DNA of 13,071 nt from contig PHAF01000043.1 in the NCBI GenBank assembly GCA_002841605.1, positions 1-13,071 on the forward strand. Direction: 5' to 3'. Below the pieces are notes generated by a model. That model worked only from the letters and a program-made list of their open reading frames with translations. It ran no database searches and was not told the DNA's origin. This DNA is from Firmicutes bacterium HGW-Firmicutes-10 (GTDB lineage Bacteria; Bacillota_I; Bacilli_A; Erysipelotrichales; Erysipelotrichaceae). This document shows, piece after piece, positions 5,889 to 12,340 of the stretch (position 1 is the first letter of the stretch; the number at the start of each line of letters is the position of its first letter). A program made the translations under genes and the position numbers.

Positions 5889-5929
5889 AAACCCTGAAAC
5901 CAAGTTATATCAATGGTCTCAGGGTTTTT
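5889..5929. terminator. Bidirectional terminator between the integrase and guaA
   Basis: AAACCCTGA (5889-5897) pairs with TCAGGGTTT (5919-5927), and ACCA/TGGT extends the stem after one mismatch. A T-run follows on the plus strand (5925-5929). On the minus strand GCTTTTTGG follows the stem, so it can also end the purine operon transcript. Confidence 0.85.
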
Positions 5930-5930
5930 A

Positions 5931-5955
5931 ACTGCTATTCCCATTCTATGGTTGA
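5931..5955. other. Probable att junction (attR-type) at the guaA 3' end
   Basis: The element meets the host here, and the last codons of guaA (encoding TIEWE and the TAG stop) are intact. This is expected if the integrase target includes the gene end and the element restores it. The core length cannot be defined because the partner copy at the other end of the element is outside the window; I found no second copy of TATTCCCATTC within it. Confidence 0.5.
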
Positions 5956-7467
5956 TGGGGGTTTTGATGTAATATCGTAAACGATTCGATTTACTCCCTT
6001 GACTTCGTTGACGATTCTTGATGAGACGATTTCCAACACTTCATAGGGTATCCGGGCGAAGTCGGCTGTCATGCCATCGATTGAGGTGACTGCTCTTATT
6101 CCGACTGTATAATCATAAGTACGTTGGTCACCCATAACACCAACAGATCGTAGATTGGTTAATACAGTAAAGTATTGCCATATACTGCCTCTTAGTCCTG
6201 CTTTGTCTATCTCTTGGTGGAGAATGGCATCACTTTCTTGCACAATCTTAATTTTCTCTTCAGTCACATCACCAATGATCCGGATAGCAAGTCCTGGTCC
6301 TGGGAATGGTTGCCGGTGAACTATTTCATCAGGTAATCCCAATCGTTTGCCTACTTCACGGACTTCGTCTTTAAACAGGCTTTTTAGAGGTTCGATTAGT
6401 TTAAAACGCATGTCTTCCGGTAAGCCCCCAACGTTGTGGTGGGATTTTATCGTTTGTGCTGTTTTTGTTCCTGATTCGATGATATCAGTGTAGAGGGTAC
6501 CTTGGGCCAGCCATTGGATGTTACTAAGTTTGCTTGATTCGGTGTCGAATATGTAAATGAATTCTTTACCGATGCATTTCCGTTTTTCCTCCGGTGAGGA
6601 TATACCTGCTAATCTAGATAAGAAGTGTTGTTGGGCATCGATTTTGATTAGTTTCATGCCGTATTTTTCTTTGAATACTCTGACGACCCAGATGGCTTCG
6701 TTTTTTCGTAGGAGGCCGTGGTCGACGAACATACATGTCAATTTGTCGCCAATAGCTTTTTGTAGAAGAGCGGCTACTACCGCACTGTCGACGCCTCCGG
6801 ACAATGCACATAGAACTTCTTGATTGCCTACTGTTTCTTGGATTACTCTGATCTGTTCTTCAATGTATGCGGTCATGTTCCAGTTGGCTTCTGCTTTGCA
6901 TATATTGAATACGAAATTCTGCAGTATTTCTTGTCCATAAACAGAATGTCTGACCTCTGGATGGAATTGTACACCATATAGCTTTTTGTTCGGATTGCCA
7001 AATGCGGCAATGGGGCAAGAGGGTGATGTAGCGTAAATCTCAAAACCTTCAGGCAGAGTGGTTACGCTATCGCCATGGGACATCCATACCTGCATTTCGT
7101 TAGGTAATATCTGAAATATACTGTTCTCTTTTTCAACCTTAATGATTGCTTTGCCATACTCGCGGTGGTTGCTTGGTGATACTTTTCCATTTAAGTTGAA
7201 GGCTATCAGTTGCATTCCATAACAGATTCCAAGGACTGGTATCCCTAGAGTCAAAATTGCAGGATCAAGTTTGAATGCATCTTCATCGTACACGGAGTTT
7301 GGTCCTCCAGATAGTATGATTCCTTTTATTCCTTCTATTTCTGCAATTTGAGCAGCTGTGATATCATGATGGCGGAGTTCACTGTAAACACCCATTTCAC
7401 GGATGCGTCTTGCGATGAGTTGGTTGTATTGGCTGCCGTAGTCCAGTACGATGATTTTATTTACCAC
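5935..7467 (-). CDS. guaA: GMP synthase (glutamine-hydrolysing)
   Basis: 510 residues, the normal length. It converts XMP, glutamine and ATP to GMP. The class I glutamine amidotransferase domain comes first, with nucleophile Cys82 in GICYGMQ and the His169/Glu171 pair in VQFHPEV. The ATP pyrophosphatase domain has the P-loop SGGVDS at 223-228. The C-terminal dimerisation domain ends with the conserved KPPSTIEWE. I chose the GTG at 7467 because the frame then begins MVNKIIVLDYGSQ, as in homologues; the ATG at 7491 lies upstream of the ribosome-binding site AAGGAGG (7486-7480) and would add eight foreign residues. The start overlaps the guaB end by 11 bases, so translation is probably coupled. 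It is the last gene of the riboswitch-controlled operon. Confidence 0.97.
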   Translation of the reverse strand: MVNKIIVLDYGSQYNQLIARRIREMGVYSELRHHDITAAQIAEIEGIKGIILSGGPNSVYDEDAFKLDPAILTLGIPVLGICYGMQLIAFNLNGKVSPSNHREYGKAIIKVEKENSIFQILPNEMQVWMSHGDSVTTLPEGFEIYATSPSCPIAAFGNPNKKLYGVQFHPEVRHSVYGQEILQNFVFNICKAEANWNMTAYIEEQIRVIQETVGNQEVLCALSGGVDSAVVAALLQKAIGDKLTCMFVDHGLLRKNEAIWVVRVFKEKYGMKLIKIDAQQHFLSRLAGISSPEEKRKCIGKEFIYIFDTESSKLSNIQWLAQGTLYTDIIESGTKTAQTIKSHHNVGGLPEDMRFKLIEPLKSLFKDEVREVGKRLGLPDEIVHRQPFPGPGLAIRIIGDVTEEKIKIVQESDAILHQEIDKAGLRGSIWQYFTVLTNLRSVGVMGDQRTYDYTVGIRAVTSIDGMTADFARIPYEVLEIVSSRIVNEVKGVNRIVYDITSKPPSTIEWE

Positions 7468-8599
7468 GATAATTTGGTGCCTCCTTGACATTATCTACAT
7501 CATGCGGGTGTGATTCTTTTAACCCTGCATTGGTGATCTTCATGAATTTTGCGTAGTCCTTCATATCCTTAATGGTTTTGCATCCACAGTAGCCCATGCC
7601 GGATCGTAAACCTCCCAGCATCTGGTATAAAACTTCGTTGATTGAACCTTTGTATGGTACAGTTGCTTCGATTCCTTCAGGAACGAGTTTTTTCAGTTCC
7701 TTTTGGCCGCCTTGGAAATAGCGGTCGCTGGATCCTCGTTGCATCGCTTTAAGTGATCCCATACCAATGTAGCTTTTCACTTTCCTGTTGTTGATTTCAA
7801 CAACTTCCCCTGGGGTTTCTTCACAACCAGCTAAAAGCCCACCGAGCATGACACAATCTGCTCCAGCAGCCAGAGCTTTTGATATATCACCCGAAATTTT
7901 GATACCACCATCTGCGATGATTCCTACTCCGTATTGTTTTGCGACTTGATATACATCATTAATGGCCGTCAGTTGTGGTACTCCGACACCGGCTACTACT
8001 CGAGTGGTACAGATTGATCCTGGACCGACGCCAACTTTTATGCAGGTTGCACCTGCGTAAATCAGATCGATAGCGGCTTGTGCGGTTACGATATTGCCGC
8101 CAACGATGTCTAGTTCCGGGTACAATTGTTTCACTTTACGGACGGTTTCGATGACTCCGGCTGAGTGGCCGTGTGCGCTGTCAACAGCCAGTATGTCTAC
8201 CCCGGCTTCAACAAGAGCTTCGATACGTTCAAGTGTTGAACTGGATACTCCTACCGCTGCGCCTACTCGTAGTTTCCCTTGTGAATCAACACATGCATCC
8301 GGATATTCTGCAGTGATTTCTGTCTCTTTGACTCGGCGGACCATGTCAGCTTGCTGTTGAACTGTCAGGTTTTTGTGGATAAATCCTAGTCCTCCGGCTA
8401 AGGCCATTGCCCTCGCCATAGCTTCTTCGGTCACTGTATCCATAGCGGCCGAGATAATGGGGACGTTCAAGGATATTTTGCTTGTTAGTTGCGTTTTGAG
8501 CGTGACATCTGCCGGGACTACTTGGGAGAATGCTGGAATCAGCAGGCAATCGTCGTATGTATATCCTTCTTTTTGAATTTTTCCGTTCATGTTGTCCAT
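7457..8599 (-). CDS. guaB: IMP dehydrogenase lacking the CBS (Bateman) domain
   Basis: 380 residues against about 485-490 for most bacterial IMPDH. It oxidises IMP to XMP with NAD, the committed step to GMP. The catalytic barrel is complete: catalytic Cys197 in GPGSICTTR, the flap Arg293-Tyr294 in SSDRYFQGG, and the C-terminal ESHPHDV and KEAPNY segments. In place of the two CBS motifs, the sequence passes directly from RRVKETE (about residue 95) to the barrel strand starting near YPDACVDSQGKLRVGAAVG. Neither a frameshift nor a stop is involved. AAGGAGG seven bases upstream supports the ATG. The gene follows ade by 12 bp and overlaps guaA. Without the Bateman domain, allosteric control by ATP or GTP should be absent, which leaves the riboswitch as the visible control. 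Confidence 0.96.
   Translation of the reverse strand: MDNMNGKIQKEGYTYDDCLLIPAFSQVVPADVTLKTQLTSKISLNVPIISAAMDTVTEEAMARAMALAGGLGFIHKNLTVQQQADMVRRVKETEITAEYPDACVDSQGKLRVGAAVGVSSSTLERIEALVEAGVDILAVDSAHGHSAGVIETVRKVKQLYPELDIVGGNIVTAQAAIDLIYAGATCIKVGVGPGSICTTRVVAGVGVPQLTAINDVYQVAKQYGVGIIADGGIKISGDISKALAAGADCVMLGGLLAGCEETPGEVVEINNRKVKSYIGMGSLKAMQRGSSDRYFQGGQKELKKLVPEGIEATVPYKGSINEVLYQMLGGLRSGMGYCGCKTIKDMKDYAKFMKITNAGLKESHPHDVDNVKEAPNYRGK
7480..7486 (-). promoter_or_regulatory. guaA ribosome-binding site inside the guaB coding end
   Basis: AAGGAGG, read on the minus strand, lies 12 bases before the GTG of guaA. The same bases encode Lys-Glu-Ala of the conserved IMPDH C-terminus (KEAPNY). It decides the guaA start. 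Confidence 0.8.
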
Positions 8600-8611
8600 A
8601 GTATTTCCTCC

Positions 8612-10363
8612 TTATGTGACAATGTCAGTCACAGCGTCGATAATTTGTTGGGTGTTGACATCAATCAGTCCGATGTCCGTCAATTTCAGATCAGGTATAA
8701 CAGGTAGCGATATAAATGATAACATTAAAAATGGATTGAATGTTTTATCCTTGAGGAAGTATCCTGCCTTTGTGTGGAGGTCTTTCATCTGTTCAATCAA
8801 GGCCTCTAGTTTCATTTTTGTCATCAGCCCGGCGATTTCAAGTTGTATATGGGCAAGGATTTTTCCATCGTTGGCAACTACATACCCGCCTTCGCTTTTT
8901 CGTAATTGCTCGACAGCCATTATGATATCGAAATCATTGGTACCGATTGCAATGATGTTATGTGAGTCGTGAGATACTGTTGTCGCGATAGCTCCTGATG
9001 TTAAGCCAAATCCTTTCACAGCGCTGACGCCAATGTTTCCGGTTTGGTGGTGTCTTTCAATTACAACTAATTTCGTTTGATCTTTTTGAGTATTTGGGAT
9101 GAATTGGCCGAATATATTCTTATCGGTCGTTTCGATGTGCATAGGCGTGAGAACCCCGCCTGGGATGATTTTAATCATCTTGAGTGCATTATGCTCACCC
9201 ATGTTACATTGTATATCAGAAACCTGATATTCAGCACAGTTTACGGAGAATTTTACTGTTTCAGGGATTGGTACATCAATATCTGTCTTTGGTTGAAGTG
9301 GAATTCCGTTTAAAGCAATCAATTGACCGTTTTTAAATACTTCCTCAGCATGAACATGATTGAGATCACTAAACAGAAAGAAGTCGGCCATGTATCCGGG
9401 AGCTATTGCTCCTTGGTTGTCAAGTTTATAATGTCTTGCCGGATTCAATGTGGCCATAGTGATAGCAAGCACCGGATCGAGGCCTTGCTGGATGGCTGAG
9501 TTTACAACGAAGTCAACGCCTCCTTCTTTAAGGATATCATCAGGGTGGCGGTCATCTGTGCAAAAGCAAATCTGGTGGGCATTTTTCTCATTGACAACCG
9601 GTAGAAGTTCTTTTAGATTTTTGATAACACTGCCTTCTCGAATGAATACGGTGATTCCGCGTCTTAGACGGTCGATCATATCTTCGGTTTGTCCACACTC
9701 GTGGTCGTTTCTGATGTGCAGTGATGCAAATAAGTCAAGATCCTTTTGATTTAGCATACTGCCGTGACCGTCGATGACACGATTGTTTTCGATGGCATCA
9801 GATATTTTTATTAACATATCATCTTCATACTTGACAGCTTCAAGATCCATAACTTCAGCTAATCCGAGAACCTTTGGATGAAAATAAAATGGTTGAAGAT
9901 CTGCAGCCTTGAGTATTGCACCGGCATTTTCAAATTTAGTCGACGGAACACAGGAGGGCAGCATTACTTGTATGTCTAAATCACATTGTTCTGCACAGTC
10001 CAGGATGTATTGAATTCCTGTTTTGCCACAGACGTTGGCGATCTCATGAGGGTCTGCAATAATTTTCCCGATTCCTCTTGGTAAAAATATGTCATTGAGT
10101 ACCATTGGTGTAACCATAGTTGATTCAATATGGATGTGAGCATCCGTCAATAATGGTGCTACATAACGCCCTTTCCCATTTATGGTCGATTCAGCTTCGG
10201 CTTTATCAAATCCCAGAATTTTTCCTCCATCAATGACCAGGTTGCCTTCATGTATTTCACGGGTCAAGGTATTTATGATCTTGACATTTTCTATACAAAG
10301 TTCCGGTTTTATTTTTCCGGTTTGAATGTCTCTGATTCGTTTCAATTGCTCCATATTACCCAT
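8612..10363 (-). CDS. ade: Adenine deaminase
   Basis: 583 residues from the ATG at 10363, close to the family norm. It deaminates adenine to hypoxanthine. The amidohydrolase metal site is seen as DAHIHIESTM (Asp74, His76, His78), a further GHGSML segment and CTDDRHPDD, and the C-terminal domain has the family motif TVSHDSHNIIAIG. AAAGGAGG four bases before the ATG fixes the start; the open frame extends 13 codons further but without a site. The first eight bases overlap the stop of the small upstream ORF (ATGGGTAA). Its own stop codon overlaps the guaB ribosome-binding site. In this operon it feeds hypoxanthine toward IMP, supplying guaB and guaA. Confidence 0.95.
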   Translation of the reverse strand: MGNMEQLKRIRDIQTGKIKPELCIENVKIINTLTREIHEGNLVIDGGKILGFDKAEAESTINGKGRYVAPLLTDAHIHIESTMVTPMVLNDIFLPRGIGKIIADPHEIANVCGKTGIQYILDCAEQCDLDIQVMLPSCVPSTKFENAGAILKAADLQPFYFHPKVLGLAEVMDLEAVKYEDDMLIKISDAIENNRVIDGHGSMLNQKDLDLFASLHIRNDHECGQTEDMIDRLRRGITVFIREGSVIKNLKELLPVVNEKNAHQICFCTDDRHPDDILKEGGVDFVVNSAIQQGLDPVLAITMATLNPARHYKLDNQGAIAPGYMADFFLFSDLNHVHAEEVFKNGQLIALNGIPLQPKTDIDVPIPETVKFSVNCAEYQVSDIQCNMGEHNALKMIKIIPGGVLTPMHIETTDKNIFGQFIPNTQKDQTKLVVIERHHQTGNIGVSAVKGFGLTSGAIATTVSHDSHNIIAIGTNDFDIIMAVEQLRKSEGGYVVANDGKILAHIQLEIAGLMTKMKLEALIEQMKDLHTKAGYFLKDKTFNPFLMLSFISLPVIPDLKLTDIGLIDVNTQQIIDAVTDIVT

Positions 10364-10520
10364 AAAACCTCCTTTGTATAAAGAAACGGAAAGCGTCCAC
10401 ACTTTCCGTCTTCATATCAATTTCATTGTTACTATCTGTTGTCATGATGTTGTTCATCGCAAAAATACCGCAGTTTACGGCTTTGTATGAATCAATCATG
10501 ACAATTTTTAAGATATTCAT
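10356..10520 (-). CDS. Small ORF of 54 codons between the riboswitch and ade
   Basis: The frame begins at an ATG at 10520 with AAAGGAGG six bases upstream, a very strong site placed directly after the riboswitch terminator. It ends at a TAA that overlaps the ade start by eight bases, so translation of ade could be coupled to it. The peptide starts MNILKIVMIDSYKAVNCGIF and has one Cys, no clear signal peptide and no membrane segment. The second half is polar (TTDSNNEIDMKTES) and its end runs through the ade ribosome-binding site, giving RRFYG. I recognise no family. It may be a genuine small protein or a leader that controls ade translation. Confidence 0.55.
   Translation of the reverse strand: MNILKIVMIDSYKAVNCGIFAMNNIMTTDSNNEIDMKTESVDAFRFFIQRRFYG
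10386..10409 (-). repeat. Hairpin inside the small ORF, upstream of ade
   Basis: On the minus strand ACGGAAAG (10409-10402) pairs with CTTTCCGT (10393-10386) around an 8-base loop, and TTCTTT follows. It lies just upstream of the ade ribosome-binding site. It could be a weak second terminator, a translation-control hairpin or a processing site. Confidence 0.55.
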
Positions 10521-10542
10521 ACAAATCCTCCTTTATATTAAC

Positions 10543-10569
10543 AAAAAACTTCCGTCATTCGACGGAAGT
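10543..10569 (-). terminator. Riboswitch-controlled intrinsic terminator
   Basis: On the minus strand ACTTCCGTC (10569-10561) pairs perfectly with GACGGAAGT (10556-10548) around a GAAT loop, followed by a run of six T (10548-10543). The 5' arm can instead pair with CGATGGAAG (10594-10586), which contains the 3' strand of the aptamer P1 stem. Confidence 0.92.
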
Positions 10570-10585
10570 AGCATAAAAAACACTG

Positions 10586-10662
10586 CTTCCATCGTAGTCC
10601 AGCCATTTACGGTGGCCAGGTAGAGACTCTTGCGCCTTATTCGCAAGGATATACGGTGTTTT
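10586..10662 (-). promoter_or_regulatory. Guanine riboswitch (purine class) of the ade-guaB-guaA operon
   Basis: The three-way junction is readable on the minus strand. P1 contains CGTA with TACG; P2 is TTGCG/CGCAA with an L2 ending in GG; J2/3 is GAGTCTCTA, keeping the conserved T, C and A positions; L3 is CCGTAAA, whose CC can kiss the L2 GG. J3/1 is ACTA with C at the position equivalent to C74, which selects guanine or hypoxanthine rather than adenine. P3 is imperfect: CC and GCCA pair with UGGC and GG across an internal loop. Ligand binding should stabilise P1, free the 5' arm of the terminator and stop transcription, so guanine is expected to switch the operon off. Confidence 0.93.
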
Positions 10663-10673
10663 AGTTTGGGATT

Positions 10674-10702
10674 ATTCTATCACACCGTCTCTTAATTGTC
10701 GA
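10674..10702 (-). promoter_or_regulatory. Promoter of the riboswitch-purine operon
   Basis: On the minus strand TCGACA (10702-10697), a 17-base spacer and TAGAAT (10679-10674) each match the sigma-A consensus at five of six positions. The predicted start near 10667 lies a few bases before the aptamer. Confidence 0.75.
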
Positions 10703-10725
10703 TATTGATTTGGCGTTTTATTTAC

Positions 10726-10754
10726 TTGAACTATATCACGAAATGAGGTTTAAT
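10726..10754 (+). promoter_or_regulatory. Possible promoter of the HAD phosphatase gene
   Basis: TTGAAC (10726-10731), a 17-base spacer and TTTAAT (10749-10754) face the gene that starts at 10791. The match to the consensus is moderate. Confidence 0.4.
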
Positions 10755-10790
10755 GGAATAAGTTATACTTACAAGGATATGAGGTGTGTT

Positions 10791-11591
10791 ATGGAGAATA
10801 TTCAGCTTTTTGTTTTTGACATCGATGGCACCTTGATTGAACACAAGACGAATCAGATATCCGTATCCACTCAAGAGGCAATTCACCAGTTAAAGTCCAT
10901 GGGTAAGGAAGTGCTCATAGCTACCGGGAGGGCTTTCTATTTCATTCCGCAAGCTGTCAAGGATGTTGTCGATCCTGATTTTTACGTTTGTATCAACGGG
11001 CAGTGTCTTCTGGATAGCCAAGGGCAGTTCATCGAACGTTATGATCTGGATAAAGATGAAGTTTTCCGATTGACCGAATGGTGTATCGATAACAAAATCG
11101 CCGTCGGGTTGAAGATGGCGGATGCGGTTGAAATATACTACAACTTCGATGAATTCATTACTTCCTATGTCAAAGGGCAGGATTATCGGAAAATTTTGCG
11201 AGACTGCACCGGTAAGGATGTCCGAATGAGTCAGGAAATCCCGATGGGTATGTTTTTGATCGGCAATGATGATTTGGTGCTCAGCATTAAAGATGATTAC
11301 AAGTCACTTTCAATCACTCGTAGTTATGCTTCAGCATTTGATGTTTTTGCCAAGGGAGATGGTAAGTCAAGAGCCATCACCCATGTCATTGAAAAGCTGA
11401 ACATCAATTGGAATAATGTCATGGTTTTTGGGGACGGTGAGAACGATATCGATATGATTCAAAAAGCTCAGATCGGTGTGGTCATGGGTAATGCTCACGT
11501 AGAGGTGCAATCTCATGGTGACTTCGTTACAAAATCGGTCGGTGAAGATGGTATCGTCTTTGCACTTAAACATTTCAATATCATAAAATAA
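10791..11591 (+). CDS. HAD-superfamily hydrolase, Cof type (sugar/nucleotide phosphatase)
   Basis: 266 residues, typical for Cof-type (subclass IIB) HAD phosphatases. Motif I is FDIDGTL with nucleophile Asp10 and Asp12. Motif II is the Thr in LIATGRA. The motif III Lys lies in AKGDGKSRAI, and motif IV is FGDGENDIDM with its acidic pair. A cap domain occupies the middle (about residues 85-185). The ATG at 10791 is chosen because GAGGTG lies just upstream and the protein then starts two strands before motif I, as usual; the longer frame to 10710 would run through the promoter. Such enzymes dephosphorylate sugar phosphates, FMN or related metabolites; the substrate cannot be read from the sequence. 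It is divergent from the purine operon. Confidence 0.9.
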   Translation: MENIQLFVFDIDGTLIEHKTNQISVSTQEAIHQLKSMGKEVLIATGRAFYFIPQAVKDVVDPDFYVCINGQCLLDSQGQFIERYDLDKDEVFRLTEWCIDNKIAVGLKMADAVEIYYNFDEFITSYVKGQDYRKILRDCTGKDVRMSQEIPMGMFLIGNDDLVLSIKDDYKSLSITRSYASAFDVFAKGDGKSRAITHVIEKLNINWNNVMVFGDGENDIDMIQKAQIGVVMGNAHVEVQSHGDFVTKSVGEDGIVFALKHFNIIK

Positions 11592-11613
11592 AGAGAACGT
11601 TGGTTCTCTTTTT
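11591..11613. terminator. Bidirectional terminator between convergent genes
   Basis: AAGAGAAC (11591-11598) pairs perfectly with GTTCTCTT (11603-11610) around a 4-base loop. T-rich tracts flank it on both strands, so it can serve the HAD gene and the leftward SDR gene. Confidence 0.88.
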
Positions 11614-12340
11614 AGTCGACATAAATCATTTTCTTCGTCATGCCTCCGTCAATGATCATATTCTGACCATTGATAAAGACATTATCATCCAACAAAAGAT
11701 AGTCAATCGCTTTCAAAATATCTCGGGGATAACCGGTGCGGTTACTAAGATGTTGTTGTTTGTCTGCTTCGCTCAGGTTGATGTCACCGGTGACGATCCA
11801 GCCGGGTGATATGCAATTGACTTGAACATTATACGGTTGAAGCGAGTTTGCTAAAGCATGGGTCAGCGACACAAGACCACCCTTGCACATGGCATAAACC
11901 TCACCGTGGGGTTCACTCATGATAGCTCGGGTCGAAGCAATGTTTATGATCCGACCATACTCTGTCAATGTTGGCGTTCTGCGTTTGATCCATTCTCTGC
12001 TGATCAACAACGGTGCACGCAACATTAAACCGTATGCATCTTCGATGTCATCCTCTGTGAGTTCCGTTAAATTTCTAGTCATGCCTTTTCCGGCATTGTT
12101 GATGATAGCATCGACACTGAGCCGGTGCTGGTCTATTTGATTAAATAACTCAGCGGCAGCTTTAGTTTTCCGTAAATCAGCATATATAAACCAGACTTGT
12201 TTTGGAAAATCACGAGTGATTTGTTTGCCGGCAGTTTCATCAATATCAACGATAATGACATTGTTCCCCTGATTTAGCAAATGAACGCTGATTGCTTTAC
12301 CGATGCCATTACTGCCCCCTGTGACTAAAATGGTTCTCAT
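11612..12340 (-). CDS. Short-chain dehydrogenase/reductase (SDR), classical type
   Basis: 242 residues. The nucleotide-binding TGGSNGIG motif is at 7-14, the NNAG motif at 81-84, and the catalytic Ser136, Tyr149 and Lys153 (YAMCK) are present. Asp at the end of the second strand (IIVDID) favours NAD(H) over NADP(H), as is usual for the family. The C-terminus has the SPGWIVT and INGQNMIIDGG segments. It should reduce or oxidise a small carbonyl or alcohol substrate in the cytoplasm; which one is unknown. Its ATG overlaps the stop codon of the upstream methyltransferase gene (ATGA), so the two are probably translated together, although no functional link is evident. Confidence 0.9.
   Translation of the reverse strand: MRTILVTGGSNGIGKAISVHLLNQGNNVIIVDIDETAGKQITRDFPKQVWFIYADLRKTKAAAELFNQIDQHRLSVDAIINNAGKGMTRNLTELTEDDIEDAYGLMLRAPLLISREWIKRRTPTLTEYGRIINIASTRAIMSEPHGEVYAMCKGGLVSLTHALANSLQPYNVQVNCISPGWIVTGDINLSEADKQQHLSNRTGYPRDILKAIDYLLLDDNVFINGQNMIIDGGMTKKMIYVD

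Larger units (their letters stand above)
1..5945. mobile_element. Right-hand end of an integrated element (ICE/genomic island/prophage) at the guaA 3' end
   Basis: The stretch carries a tyrosine integrase, an excisionase-like protein, a region-4-only sigma-like regulator, an XRE/ImmA regulatory pair and a Y-family polymerase, a gene set typical of Firmicutes conjugative elements and prophages. The integrase is the last gene and ends 92 bp before the guaA stop codon, the usual layout when the att site is the end of a housekeeping gene. guaA is an established integration hotspot. One 60-base sample in the polymerase gene is 58% G+C against 37% in guaA. No relaxase, conjugation or capsid genes are visible, so the element type cannot be decided, and the left boundary is outside the window. 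The right boundary is approximate. Confidence 0.85.

Noticed and set aside
5935..7491. The longer guaA start at the ATG at 7491
   Set aside because: The ribosome-binding site lies downstream of that ATG, and the extra residues do not belong to GMP synthase.
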